64,000 nucleotides of DNA, from the NCBI RefSeq assembly GCF_900187855.1, contig NZ_FYEG01000001.1, forward strand, positions 1 to 64,000. The letters are read 5' to 3'. The position numbers and the translations under genes are program-made. This document shows, piece after piece, positions 25,239 to 34,773 of the stretch. A model generated the notes under the pieces. The model did no database searches. It saw only the letters and a program-made list of their open reading frames with translations, and was not told the DNA's origin. The stretch's first letter is position 1. The number at the start of each line of letters is the position of its first letter. This DNA comes from Actinomyces minihominis. Its GTDB lineage: Bacteria > Actinomycetota > Actinomycetes > Actinomycetales > Actinomycetaceae.

Positions 25239-26360
25239 CTAGTAGTCCCGCTGGATGTTCTTCCTCCAGCGGATGCCAGCATTGATAAAGTCGTCCAGTT
25301 CGCCATCAAACACCGCCTGGGTGTTTCCGGACTCATGTTCCGTTCGCAGGTCCTTGACCATCTGGAATGGCTGGAGGACGTAGGAGCGCATCTGGTCTCC
25401 CCAGGATGCCTTGACATCACCCTTAAGCTCGTCTTTCTTCGCCTTCTCTTCCTCATGCCTGAGGATGAGCAAACGTGATTGAAGAACACGAAGCGCTGCC
25501 GCCCTGTTCTGAATCTGAGACTTCTCGTCCTGCATGGAGACGACGATTCCCGTCGGAAGGTGAGTCATTCGAACGGCCGAGTCAGTGGTGTTCACAGACT
25601 GCCCACCGGGTCCCGAGGAACGGAAGACATCGATCTTCAGATCAGCCTCCGGGATCTCAATCTGGTCGGTCGTTTCAATGAGGGGGATGATCTCAACCGC
25701 CGCAAAACTAGTCTGGCGACGACCCTGGTTGTCAAAGGGACTTATTCGTACCAGTCGATGCGTCCCCGACTCAACCGAAAGGGTTCCGTATGCGTATGGT
25801 GCCTCAACCTCAAATGTGGCCGACTTTATTCCCGCTCCCTCGGCATAGGAGGTGTCGAGGACGCGTGTCTTGTAGCCCTTGCGTTCGGCCCAGCGCAGAT
25901 ACATGCGCATCAGCATCTGAGCAAAGTCAGCAGCATCAACCCCGCCGGCTCCCGAGCGGATCGTCACTACAGCGTGTCGCTCGTCGTACTCGCCGTCGAG
26001 GAGCGTGCGAATCTCAAGATCTGCAATGTCCTTCTGGAGCTTGGTGATATCGGCTTCGGCCTCATCCAAGATCTCTTGCTTCTCTGCTACTTCATCCGAC
26101 TCTTCCGCCATCTCGACCAGTGCTTCAAGGTCATCGATGCGGTCAATGACCTTCTGGAGACGCTCTAGGTCTGCCTGGTAGTGGCTCAGCTCCGAAGTAA
26201 CTTTCTGGGCCGCATCGACATCGTCCCACAGATCGGGGGCAGCAGCGGCTTCAGACAGACGGGCGATTTCGGAGCGGATGTGCTCGGGATCTGAAACTGC
26301 CACGATGTTGTCCATGGTGGTTCGTAGCGCGTCAATGGCCTGGGGGAAGTCTGTACTCAC
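25239..26360 (-). CDS. prfB: Peptide chain release factor 2
   Basis: A 373-residue class I release factor. The recognition tripeptide SPF ([15 protein letters not shown], about 205-220) marks RF2, which reads UGA and [16 protein letters not shown] (about 250) is the catalytic GGQ loop. The reading frame is continuous: there is no internal UGA frameshift site, unlike enterobacterial prfB. The GTG start at 26360 has TAGGCT 6 nt upstream, so the mRNA is probably leaderless. Divergent from the kinase-like gene. Confidence 0.96.
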   Translation of the reverse strand: MSTDFPQAIDALRTTMDNIVAVSDPEHIRSEIARLSEAAAAPDLWDDVDAAQKVTSELSHYQADLERLQKVIDRIDDLEALVEMAEESDEVAEKQEILDEAEADITKLQKDIADLEIRTLLDGEYDERHAVVTIRSGAGGVDAADFAQMLMRMYLRWAERKGYKTRVLDTSYAEGAGIKSATFEVEAPYAYGTLSVESGTHRLVRISPFDNQGRRQTSFAAVEIIPLIETTDQIEIPEADLKIDVFRSSGPGGQSVNTTDSAVRMTHLPTGIVVSMQDEKSQIQNRAAALRVLQSRLLILRHEEEKAKKDELKGDVKASWGDQMRSYVLQPFQMVKDLRTEHESGNTQAVFDGELDDFINAGIRWRKNIQRDY

Positions 26361-26366
26361 ATGTGA

Positions 26367-26372
26367 AGCCTA
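26367..26372 (-). promoter_or_regulatory. -10 element TAGGCT, leaderless start of prfB
   Basis: On the minus strand TAGGCT is followed by six bases (TCACAT) and the GTG at 26360. Confidence 0.68.
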
Positions 26373-26419
26373 ACCGATGACTTTTCGCGTGGGATCCTCC
26401 CTCTGCATGAAAGGCGGGA

Positions 26420-26425
26420 TAACGT
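26420..26425 (+). promoter_or_regulatory. -10 element TAACGT, leaderless start
   Basis: TAACGT is followed by six bases (GGGTTC) and the GTG at 26432. Confidence 0.6.
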
Positions 26426-26431
26426 GGGTTC

Positions 26432-27643
26432 GTGACGACTGAACGCTACGCCCCAGCCCCCGTAACAGAGCTCGAACTCGCGGCACTCGGTGCTGCCGCA
26501 GTACCCACCCTTCAGGTCCGTGGTATTCGAGGCCCCATGAGGTCATCGGACTCTGGTCAATGGTTGTCCCTGGTTGATAACGGTGGCGGTGTTTGGCTTG
26601 CCTGGGCGCCATCATTTGCCTGGACGGAGCAGAAGGACAGCCGCCTTCACGCCATTGTGGAGATACTGCGGAAAGCTTCAGTTGCACATGCGATCCCCTT
26701 TACACCCGCGGGGATCGCTGGCTCGGTACGGCGTAGCGGCGGCGGTCAGGTCATCGTCTTTGAGCACCCTGGAGGAGTTGAGCTTACAGATGAGTCACTG
26801 AGTGAGATCTCGCTCCTTCCCAAGTCACTGGGCTCTTCACTTGCATGCCTGCATGAGCTTGATGCTCCTGAATACGCGCGCGCCTCGGGTCAGGCCGCTA
26901 ATGCGCGTCAAACCAGACGTGCTCTCAAAGGACTAGTTGAGACGCATTCCAGCGCGATTCCTGCTCGCCTCCGTTCCAGGTGGCTTGATGCTCTCGAGGA
27001 CGACTCCCTGTGGAACTTTGCAGCGGTACCTCTGCACGGCTCGTTGAGCTCCGAGAACGTCTTTGCAACCCCGGGTGGTGCGGTCCTAGGACTGAGCCGG
27101 TTCGATGGTGCGGCTGTTGGCGACCCTGCTCAGGACCTGGTTTGGCTCATGGTCAATGCCTCGGATGAGTTTCTCCGGGTGTTCCAGGCTGCCTATGCGA
27201 GCGGTCGTGCTACAACCGATCTTCATCTTCTTACCAGGGCTCAACTTCTCTCTGAGTTGGAAACACTGCGCTGGTACGCCCGGGGCGTTGCAGCGGAGGA
27301 TCGGGTTTGGCGTCAGCAAGGTGTCCGAGCTCTGCGAGAGATGGATGAGGAGATTGGCGACCACCGCCTAGTCCCCCACAGGCCAGAAGTCGTAGAAATC
27401 ACCTTCACTGTTGACGAAGAGCCCCTGCTTCGTCTGCAGCCACCTTCGGGCGGCGGGAGCCACCAGGTCGAGTCCGGTGGTTCACGCCTCGGCTCTGAAT
27501 CCCAACTCACCGAAGGAACCGAAAACGCCACCGAACTGATAAGCATCGTGGCTGACGAGGAGACGGGGCCCTACACCCCGTTCCATGACGCCCGAGGAGG
27601 TCGAAGAGAAACCCCTGGTTCGGGCAGCGTTGAAGTTCCCTAG
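26432..27643 (+). CDS. Aminoglycoside-phosphotransferase-like protein, probably inactive
   Basis: A 403-residue protein with the APH/choline-kinase fold layout: an N-terminal lobe with a short WLAWAP strand, a linker and a C-lobe. The catalytic loop reads LHGSLSSENVFA (about 204-215), where active kinases have H-G-D-x4-N. The metal loop reads LGLSRFDGAAVGDPAQDL instead of the usual I-D-W-x2-A. Both catalytic acids therefore appear replaced, suggesting a pseudokinase or a binding protein. Following D-P-A-x-D-L is retained. The C-terminal 60 residues are polar and low-complexity. It converges on adnB and shares CTAG as both stops. Substrate unknown. Confidence 0.68.
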   Translation: MTTERYAPAPVTELELAALGAAAVPTLQVRGIRGPMRSSDSGQWLSLVDNGGGVWLAWAPSFAWTEQKDSRLHAIVEILRKASVAHAIPFTPAGIAGSVRRSGGGQVIVFEHPGGVELTDESLSEISLLPKSLGSSLACLHELDAPEYARASGQAANARQTRRALKGLVETHSSAIPARLRSRWLDALEDDSLWNFAAVPLHGSLSSENVFATPGGAVLGLSRFDGAAVGDPAQDLVWLMVNASDEFLRVFQAAYASGRATTDLHLLTRAQLLSELETLRWYARGVAAEDRVWRQQGVRALREMDEEIGDHRLVPHRPEVVEITFTVDEEPLLRLQPPSGGGSHQVESGGSRLGSESQLTEGTENATELISIVADEETGPYTPFHDARGGRRETPGSGSVEVP

Positions 27644-30600
27644 CTTCCCGCCGCCAGCTGCGAAAGAGGTACGGTCCACGTTCCACCCGGGTAAATGAAG
27701 ACCAGGGAGCAGTCGACCTCGACACCTTCGGCAGAGGCGGTACTAGCCCAGGCTTCCCTGTAGTACTCAAGCTGAACTCCGTATCGCACGCGGTCTTCTG
27801 GGGAGAGCGTGTTGCGCGGCCGAGAAGCTGTCTTCCAGTCGATGAGGTGGTAGTTGCCCAACTCATCCTGGAGAACGGCATCGATTCGTCCGCGCACAAT
27901 CGTTCCTCGGTCAGAGACCGTGAACGGAACTTCAACCGCCACCACCGTGTAGCCGGAGAAGTCCAGCTGAGCCGCCGACTTTTTGAGCTGTTCCAGCAAA
28001 GCCGAGTCTTCTGGCGACAGAGCGCCCCCCACTGGCACTTCCTCGTCGTGGTCGGTGTCGGCTGCCGAGGTTGAGAGCCTCCGTAGCCGCTGTTCAATCC
28101 AGCCGTGCAGCAACGTCCCTACCCGCGCCGATCGGCTGGGCTGCTGTGGAACGGGCCGAATCATGTCTTGAGCCCCGGCGACTTCATCCACGTGAAATCC
28201 CGCTAGCTCGGTGACTGAAATGGCACGTGATTTAGAGACTTCCGCAATTACCTCACGTGGGGTGAGGGTCCCGCCGGCGAACTCTTTGGTCCTATGGTCG
28301 CGTTCGGTAAGCAGGTGTCCAACGGCTGTTGCAAGGTCCTGATCTGCCAGACCCGCCAGATGCTGGGACCTATCGCTCTCTGCGCTACTCAGGGCACGAA
28401 GCTCCTCACCAACCCTTGCTGCAGCCTGTTCACTCTGACGACGAACCGGTCCCGGGTCTCGTGGGAACTGGGCTTCTGAAAGTCCTCCCACCAAGCTAGG
28501 CCAATTGTCCTGTGGTGGAAGAGCGGATATGCGGCCTCCGGTTAGGGCTGGGGCTGGAGCCGAAGGCTCTGTGATGTCCTCGGCCCGGACCTTTGTGACT
28601 GGAGCAACCCGATGCTCTCTCGTATCAAGGAACTCTTTCCATGATCCTTCTTCAAGAGTGCTTTCAAAAAGCTCTGCCATGAACACCGAGGGGTACCGCG
28701 GCTGTGAGCCTGAACCAAACCAGGACCCAACGATGAGAAGCGCCCGCCTAGCCCTTGTTACGGCGACGTAGGCTAGCCGACGCTCTTCGTCCTGGAGGTA
28801 CTGGCCTATCTCTTCAGTCAGCAGGTTGGCACGCGAACCACCGGGAAGAGATGCATCCCAAATCTCAGGATTAGGCAGGTGACCCGAATCCTCACGAAGA
28901 GGGTATGGGAGTTCTGCCGATGTGCCCCACCAGGCTTTTTGCGGCGCTGGGATTACGGGTGGGCCCAGCACACCCTTGGCTTTTGTGCTTCCCCGGCTCT
29001 TAGTCAGGGGGAACCTGCTTGAAGCCACATCAACCAGGGCAACAGCATCCCATTCAAGTCCCTTCGAGGCATGGATGGTCATGACTTGGACCGCATTGGG
29101 ATCGATGTCCACCGACGGTGCCGACAAGCCCCGCTCTTTCTCTTCAGTTGCATCAAGCCAGGCAAGGAAAGCATCCATCGTGGGACGCTCGGCTTCACGT
29201 TCGTAGGTCAGGGCAACATCTGCAAAAACATCTAGTACCGCCGTTGCATCCTCAGAGGTTGGGTCGGCCGCCGCCTCCTGGTCCAGCCCCATGACGGAGC
29301 GCGCTTCCTGAACCAGCTCAGAGAGTCCGCCCGTGTTACGCAGTCTAAGTTCGCGCAGCCTGGCGCCTAGGAGTGCAACCCGTCGAGCTCCCACCGTGCT
29401 GAGGCCGGTAACCTCCACCCCTTCAGCACACGCTTCAACCGCCTCAAGCAGGACCGAGGCCTCCCGTTCCCCGGACTTTTCACTTCGTCGTCGTGCAGCC
29501 CGGCGAGAAAAATTGCCCAGTGCCCGGTAATCGCCCGACCCCAGGTCAAGACCGGCGAGAAGTCGCAACAGCTGGGTTGCCCGCCCCACGTCAGCGGTAA
29601 TCTCAAGTACTGCCCGCAGATCCTTGATCACAGGATGGCCCAGAAGGGAGTCTCCGCCGACTACCTGGGCTGGAACACCGTGTTCACGCAGTGCAGCAAC
29701 CACGGGTTGAAGGGCACTGCGCGTGCGTGAAAGTACCGCCACTGAAGCCGGCGTTAAACCGCCATCCTGGGAGTACTTCCTTCGGGATGCTACAACGAAA
29801 TCAACCGTCTCCCGGAGGGCATCTGCAGCCGTGGTGGTGAAAACCGCCTCGGATGACCCGAGGCCCGCACCGTTTCGAGTCTGAAGCTTAGGCAGAGCTA
29901 TCGAGCCCCCGGATTGTGCCCCGGCAACACGAGTGTAATTCGGCGGTGTCGCGAGCGGCTGAGCCAGAACGTTGGCAGCGCGAAGAATTGCCTGATCATT
30001 TCTCCAGGCTGTAGAGAGGTTAAGTACCGTGCGGGGGGCCGAACTTGCCGAGAAACGTTGATGGAAGTCCTCCAGTGATGCAGCAGAAGCCCCCCTCCAA
30101 CCGTAGATTGCCTGGTTTGGGTCACCGACCGCGGTGACCGGATGGTTGGCGAACAGGGCTGAAAGGAACTTCATCTGCGCAACAGAAGTATCCTGAAACT
30201 CATCAAGAAAGACGATCCTGTAGCGTCGCCGCAGCTCTTCACGAACTTCAGGAACCTCTTTGACGATTCGAAGTGCTGCAATGACCTGGTCCGCATAGTC
30301 CATCTGACCCAACTCAGACTTCCTACGATCGAACTCTTCGATGATTTTGAGAAGTTCGAGGCGCTGCCGCACCGTCTCTTCTCCGAGAATGAAGAACCCG
30401 GTATAAGCCCTCTCATTCTCAGCCCTGGCTGAATGGAACTGCTGGAGGAGGCGTTTCAACCCCTTTTCAGCTTCACGAAGTGTTAGCGCCTGGTTGGCGA
30501 TTGCGTCACGCAGGCCGAGCGCATTGTTGACCACCGATGACTCAGCTTCATCCTTCGGTAGGTCGCCCTCCCAAGCGGCCACCACCTCACTCATGAGTTG

Positions 30601-31134
30601 CCAAGCCGCTGCCTCACCGAGGTGGGAGATCTGCGGGTCAAGACCAGCCCTAGCCCCAAACTCCTGAACGATTGAGAGCGCAAAGGCGTTGTAGGTCGTT
30701 GCCTCTGGGATATTGCTGAAGGTCAGTGCAGTCTGCGCTTCTCGGGCAGGCTCGCTCAGGGGCTTCTGCGCGGCCCGCAGGTCACCCCAAGCCTCAAGCC
30801 TTGTCCGAAGACGATGCGCTAGTTCACCCGCCGCTTTGCGTGTGAATGTGAGACCCAAAATGCTTTCCCCGGGGATCCCATAGTGGGCAGAAAGAAAGGT
30901 CGCCCGAAGCGACAGGGTTTCGGTCTTCCCTGAGCCGGCTCCCGCAACAACCAGAAGCGGTAACCCCTGCTCGACACCGTTCACCATCCCTGTCGGAGGA
31001 TACTGCGCCACTGCGGCCTGTTCGTCCGTGGGCTCTTGCAGACCAAGGGCAGCCACAAGTTCGTCAAGAGTGGGAGCAGAGGAAGCCCGATCACCGGCTG
31101 GCGTTCCCGCAATTCTTTCCTGCTCCACAGTCAC
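27640..31134 (-). CDS. adnB: AdnB-type ATP-dependent helicase-nuclease subunit
   Basis: 1164 residues. An N-terminal UvrD/Rep-like motor: Walker A GAGSGKTETLSLRA (about 85-98), Walker B FLDEFQDTSVAQMKF (about 310) and VMTIHASKGLEWDAV (about 690). A C-terminal RecB-like nuclease has GRIDAVLQDELGNYHLIDWKT (about 1085-1105, with the Asp and D-x-K residues). With AdnA it forms the actinobacterial double-strand-break resecting motor-nuclease, equivalent to AddAB/RecBCD. It overlaps adnA by ATGA. Its length is close to the family norm. Confidence 0.92.
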   Translation of the reverse strand: MTVEQERIAGTPAGDRASSAPTLDELVAALGLQEPTDEQAAVAQYPPTGMVNGVEQGLPLLVVAGAGSGKTETLSLRATFLSAHYGIPGESILGLTFTRKAAGELAHRLRTRLEAWGDLRAAQKPLSEPAREAQTALTFSNIPEATTYNAFALSIVQEFGARAGLDPQISHLGEAAAWQLMSEVVAAWEGDLPKDEAESSVVNNALGLRDAIANQALTLREAEKGLKRLLQQFHSARAENERAYTGFFILGEETVRQRLELLKIIEEFDRRKSELGQMDYADQVIAALRIVKEVPEVREELRRRYRIVFLDEFQDTSVAQMKFLSALFANHPVTAVGDPNQAIYGWRGASAASLEDFHQRFSASSAPRTVLNLSTAWRNDQAILRAANVLAQPLATPPNYTRVAGAQSGGSIALPKLQTRNGAGLGSSEAVFTTTAADALRETVDFVVASRRKYSQDGGLTPASVAVLSRTRSALQPVVAALREHGVPAQVVGGDSLLGHPVIKDLRAVLEITADVGRATQLLRLLAGLDLGSGDYRALGNFSRRAARRRSEKSGEREASVLLEAVEACAEGVEVTGLSTVGARRVALLGARLRELRLRNTGGLSELVQEARSVMGLDQEAAADPTSEDATAVLDVFADVALTYEREAERPTMDAFLAWLDATEEKERGLSAPSVDIDPNAVQVMTIHASKGLEWDAVALVDVASSRFPLTKSRGSTKAKGVLGPPVIPAPQKAWWGTSAELPYPLREDSGHLPNPEIWDASLPGGSRANLLTEEIGQYLQDEERRLAYVAVTRARRALLIVGSWFGSGSQPRYPSVFMAELFESTLEEGSWKEFLDTREHRVAPVTKVRAEDITEPSAPAPALTGGRISALPPQDNWPSLVGGLSEAQFPRDPGPVRRQSEQAAARVGEELRALSSAESDRSQHLAGLADQDLATAVGHLLTERDHRTKEFAGGTLTPREVIAEVSKSRAISVTELAGFHVDEVAGAQDMIRPVPQQPSRSARVGTLLHGWIEQRLRRLSTSAADTDHDEEVPVGGALSPEDSALLEQLKKSAAQLDFSGYTVVAVEVPFTVSDRGTIVRGRIDAVLQDELGNYHLIDWKTASRPRNTLSPEDRVRYGVQLEYYREAWASTASAEGVEVDCSLVFIYPGGTWTVPLSQLAAGS

Positions 31135-34100
31135 TCACTACTCCTTGTTGAATCAACCTGCGCCGGACAGACCTGCCTAAAGGGACAGAGCCTGCATAGT
31201 TGGGGCGCTGGAGAAGCCATTACTCGTGATCCCCCGAGTCGCCCCGAAAGCTCCGCCAACTGTCGCTTGGTCTCGGCGACCTGAGCCTTACCAAATGGCG
31301 CCTGTTCACTGAGAGGCTCACTGGCCTGAAGGAACAGCAGCGCGGCTCCGCCCGGATCAAACCCTCTCTCTGCAATACCCACCTGGTACGCCGCAAGCTG
31401 GGGACTCTCGGCACCGGCTGTTTTACTACCGGGTCGACCCGTTTTGATATCGATGATCTTGGCTGAGCCATCCGGCCCTATCTCTACCCTGTCGGCGCGA
31501 CCGGAAACAATGATGTCCTCAACTTCAAACCGAATGGACTCTTCCGTGAGGACCTCGCCTTTGAAGGTGGCAAAGTACGCGCCCATTTTGGCGGCCATCG
31601 CTTCCATTTCGGCGTAGATGACGCGTTCCCAGAAGGTCTGCTTAGTTAGTCCCAGCCGATCCCACTCATCCCTCAGTGCCTCAACCATCCCGGTCGAGCC
31701 GGCGTGTGGATGACGTTCAGCCAAGCTGTGCATGATCGTTCCTATAGTTGCCCCGTCCAGTGTCAAGGCCTCTTCGTGGAGTACCTGGTTGCGTCCCCCA
31801 ACGTCCTGGAGAAACCACTGAAGGGAGCATTCCTGGGCTGACTGCACACCGGATGGCCCCAGCCGAACTGGCCCCTGATCAAGAATCGGGTTCTCAGTGC
31901 TAAGTGAGCCGGTCGTACCCCAGAGTGCGGGATCAGCCTGAGAGATCCCCTCTGACCACAGTAGGGCGAGGACGCGCGCCGCATCGCGCTTCTCTTCCTC
32001 AGTACTTTCTACAGAGACAAGGTGCTTGCGCATCGATGCAATCAGGGCCTCTATTGTTAGTGGCTGTCCCCTGTCACCCAGGCTAGCCCGATCCGGTTCT
32101 CTCAGCTTCACCCGCCCGCTGTCAGCAAGTAACAGGAGGAAGCTGCTCGGCGCCGTGTCCTCGTTCTCTATGCCGAGCAGGTGCACATCCCCACTGGATC
32201 GGGAAAGGGCAACGAGGAACAATCGCGCCTCTTCCACCCGTCGGCTGGCAGCAAGTGACCGCGAGTCCGCACTGACTAGAGCCGCCCTGTCAGGGAGGAA
32301 CCTCTCGATACTCTCCTGGCCCCTCCAACCACGCTGTTCGGCTTCCGCTAGCACGGAGTCCAGACGCGGCAGATCCCCCAGACCTCGGCGGGATGAAGCG
32401 GGCCAGGTTCCCTCTGAAAGTCCCGCCACCACAACGAGATTCCACTGTCGACCCGCTGCCTGCGCCGGAGTGACAACCCAGACCCCAGCTTCACTAAGCC
32501 CCCTGGGGACAAGTGGGTCAGTCGCGACACCCTGACTGAGGATCTCCCGAGCGAACGTGGCAGCATCAGCCTGCGCTGAATGCCGATCACTACGTTCCTG
32601 CTCCCAAAGGTCGGCCTTCCGGAAGAGTGCCAAAACGCTATCAAGGTCCTCTGATGCCGCGCGTCCCCGGGACGAGTCCTCAAGCGCAGTCTCCCTGAGG
32701 ATTGGAGCCAGCCCCGACTGGCTCCATACCGTCCAGAGCCCCTCTCCGACAGGTTGTCGGGCAGCCGTTTTCCTTTGAGTCCATAGCTTTGCCGCAACCT
32801 TCAACCGCTTGGAGACGGAGCGATCAGCCCGTGAACCGGGTTCAAAAGTTCGGTTCGAGACTGCCTCAAGAAGAGCACTTGCCCCCCGGGGGCCATCGGC
32901 CTTCTCGGTGGCGCGAAAATCCCGCAAGACACGGAACAGGGCAAGCGAGTCCGCCCTGACCAGTGGAGAGAGTGTCAGTTCAAGAGCCCTTCTATCAAGC
33001 TCAAGAGGATCCTCACTGTCCGGTTCATCCACCAGGCACTCTAGGATCGAGCGAACCAGGGGAACTCGGCCGAGAATCACAGGTCGTTCTCCGCTTTGAA
33101 CCGGAACTCCATTTCGGGCCAGAGCGCGTTGAATCCCGTCCACCTCACCTGAGTGACGAACAATGACCGCCATTTCCCGCCACGGCATCTTGTCGTAAAG
33201 GTGCCCCTCACGGAGGATTGCCGCCACCTGCTCAGACATATGCGAACCCGTCGTAAGCAGTTTTGCACTGACCTGACCGCCAGCTCCAGCTCCGGCGACC
33301 TCAGGCTGAGACCCACTTTTCTGCAGTGTTCCCAACCAGCTCTCTACCCCGTTAAGGACTCTGACGGCATCGGGTGGCAGGCGGTGCTGTTGTTTCAACG
33401 CCACCCGCTGAGCGCTAAGAGCCTTGGCCAATCTGGCCCCAAGGTCGAACACGCCACCGCGATACCCCGCGGTGGCTTCATCCGGGTTCGCTGTCACTAT
33501 CACCTGGGATCCTAGTTCGGACATGGTCCCAAGCAGATTGAGCGCCGAAATCGGCAGATCCTGGGCGTCATCAACAATGACTCTGCCCGGCAGTGGGCGG
33601 CGTGCCGTCACGCCCTCCGATGCCGCATCCGTATCCCAGCGCCTGAGGATATTGGCGGCAATAAGTGGAATCCGCGCCGCATCAACGTTCGCAGTTTGCT
33701 CCGAAAAGGCTCTGCCCTCTCCTGCATACTCACGGTACGCCGCACCCGCGACCGTCCAGAGGGGAACGTCAAGGGTTTCACCAAGGACCCCAAGATCCTC
33801 GGGAAGCAGGCCAGCCTGACCACTGCGGGCCATCACATTGCGCACTTCCATTCGGAAGAGCGGGCTTTTTCGCACGGTCTCAGTGAAACCCCAGCTATCG
33901 GCCCCTTCGCCCTCTAGGAAGTCGGCCAACCACGCGTCTTCAGCTGCACCGGAGAGCATCACTGGTCGCGGCAGCGCCTCTTCCCTCTCAATCAACCAAA
34001 GTCCGAGCACAAGGTAGGCGTACGAGCTGAGGGAACGAACCAGACGGTGACTGCCGTCAGCCCGAAGACCGCTGAGCTCTGTCGCAGCTACCCGCGCCCA

Positions 34101-34313
34101 CCTCGATTCAAACAGCTGTGCGCGGCGACGGTCGGGGACGATCACAAGAGCCGGCGCCCAGCCTTCAGGCTTTCTAGGCGCCGAAACCAAAGCCTGCAGG
34201 GCCACCGTACTTTTTCCCGAACCCGGAGCTCCGGTCACGAAGGTATTCAGGCCAGCATCGACTGCACGCATAGCCTCAAGCTGACTGGCATCAAGGTCAA
34301 TCCGATTGGCCAT
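31131..34313 (-). CDS. adnA: AdnA-type helicase-nuclease subunit with iron-sulphur cysteines
   Basis: About 1060 residues. The N-terminal motor has VTGAPGSGKSTVALQAL (about 26-42) and VIVDDAQDLPISALN (about 245). The C-terminal nuclease shows SGRADRVEIGPDGSAKIIDIKTG and SPQLAAYQVG (about 950-1000). Four cysteines flank it, one in AQECSLQWF (about 835) and three in CRLCPFRQVC (about 1040), the spacing of AddB/AdnA-type Fe-S nuclease domains. The ATG at 34313 has a GGAAGGGG Shine-Dalgarno motif; the upstream TTG at 34334 is less likely. Adjacent, coupled adnB completes the complex. Confidence 0.92.
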   Translation of the reverse strand: MANRIDLDASQLEAMRAVDAGLNTFVTGAPGSGKSTVALQALVSAPRKPEGWAPALVIVPDRRRAQLFESRWARVAATELSGLRADGSHRLVRSLSSYAYLVLGLWLIEREEALPRPVMLSGAAEDAWLADFLEGEGADSWGFTETVRKSPLFRMEVRNVMARSGQAGLLPEDLGVLGETLDVPLWTVAGAAYREYAGEGRAFSEQTANVDAARIPLIAANILRRWDTDAASEGVTARRPLPGRVIVDDAQDLPISALNLLGTMSELGSQVIVTANPDEATAGYRGGVFDLGARLAKALSAQRVALKQQHRLPPDAVRVLNGVESWLGTLQKSGSQPEVAGAGAGGQVSAKLLTTGSHMSEQVAAILREGHLYDKMPWREMAVIVRHSGEVDGIQRALARNGVPVQSGERPVILGRVPLVRSILECLVDEPDSEDPLELDRRALELTLSPLVRADSLALFRVLRDFRATEKADGPRGASALLEAVSNRTFEPGSRADRSVSKRLKVAAKLWTQRKTAARQPVGEGLWTVWSQSGLAPILRETALEDSSRGRAASEDLDSVLALFRKADLWEQERSDRHSAQADAATFAREILSQGVATDPLVPRGLSEAGVWVVTPAQAAGRQWNLVVVAGLSEGTWPASSRRGLGDLPRLDSVLAEAEQRGWRGQESIERFLPDRAALVSADSRSLAASRRVEEARLFLVALSRSSGDVHLLGIENEDTAPSSFLLLLADSGRVKLREPDRASLGDRGQPLTIEALIASMRKHLVSVESTEEEKRDAARVLALLWSEGISQADPALWGTTGSLSTENPILDQGPVRLGPSGVQSAQECSLQWFLQDVGGRNQVLHEEALTLDGATIGTIMHSLAERHPHAGSTGMVEALRDEWDRLGLTKQTFWERVIYAEMEAMAAKMGAYFATFKGEVLTEESIRFEVEDIIVSGRADRVEIGPDGSAKIIDIKTGRPGSKTAGAESPQLAAYQVGIAERGFDPGGAALLFLQASEPLSEQAPFGKAQVAETKRQLAELSGRLGGSRVMASPAPQLCRLCPFRQVCPAQVDSTRSSE

Positions 34314-34444
34314 TGCGCCCCCCTTCCGTCCCAACGCGTCTTTCGCTACCAGCGAGTATCCACCACCCCTCCGACATCTGCCGCCGCGGCGGCCGTAGAC
34401 TGGATCTAGATCAAATCAGATCGGTGTCAGAGAAGAGAGAACTC

Positions 34445-34669
34445 GTGAAGATCACATTCAATTTACGTTCCGGCATCGGCGCCCTCACCCTTGAACTTGC
34501 CGGTGACGAAGAAGAGATTATGGAGCGCATCAAGACCGCGATTGAACACGGCACCATCCTCGACCTCACCGATGTGAAGGGTGATCGCGTTGTCATCCCC
34601 GGTCAGGCGATCGGTTATGTTCTGGTCCCCACTTCGCAGTCACATCGCGTCGGTTTCGGCCGCGCCTAG
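34445..34669 (+). CDS. DUF3107 domain-containing protein
   Basis: A 74-residue protein of the actinobacterial DUF3107 family (Rv3208A-like), function unknown. It starts VKITFNLRSGIGALTLELAGDEEE and ends in a beta-rich VVIPGQAIGYVLVP block. The GTG at 34445 is preceded by the purine-rich AGAGAAGAGAG; the open frame upstream contains no family sequence. It is divergent from adnA and has its own downstream hairpin. Confidence 0.85.
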   Translation: MKITFNLRSGIGALTLELAGDEEEIMERIKTAIEHGTILDLTDVKGDRVVIPGQAIGYVLVPTSQSHRVGFGRA

Positions 34670-34698
34670 AGCCGCAGCTAATCCACCGTTTCAAAAGG

Positions 34699-34743
34699 AA
34701 ACCCCCGTACCTGTTCATTTCATCCAGAACCGCCCGGGGGTTT
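34699..34743. terminator. Terminator hairpin between DUF3107 and ferritin-like genes
   Basis: AAACCCCCG (34699-34707) pairs with CGGGGGTTT (34735-34743), followed by CTTCTT. The loop is long (27 nt). It lies between convergent genes and could serve either. Confidence 0.55.
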
Positions 34744-34773
34744 CTTCTTGCGTAACGAACTTTTTGAGGTCGA

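Noticed and set aside
25239-26360. Possible programmed frameshift in prfB
   Set aside because: The RF2 frame is continuous from the GTG start through the GGQ loop, with no in-frame TGA or shifted segment.
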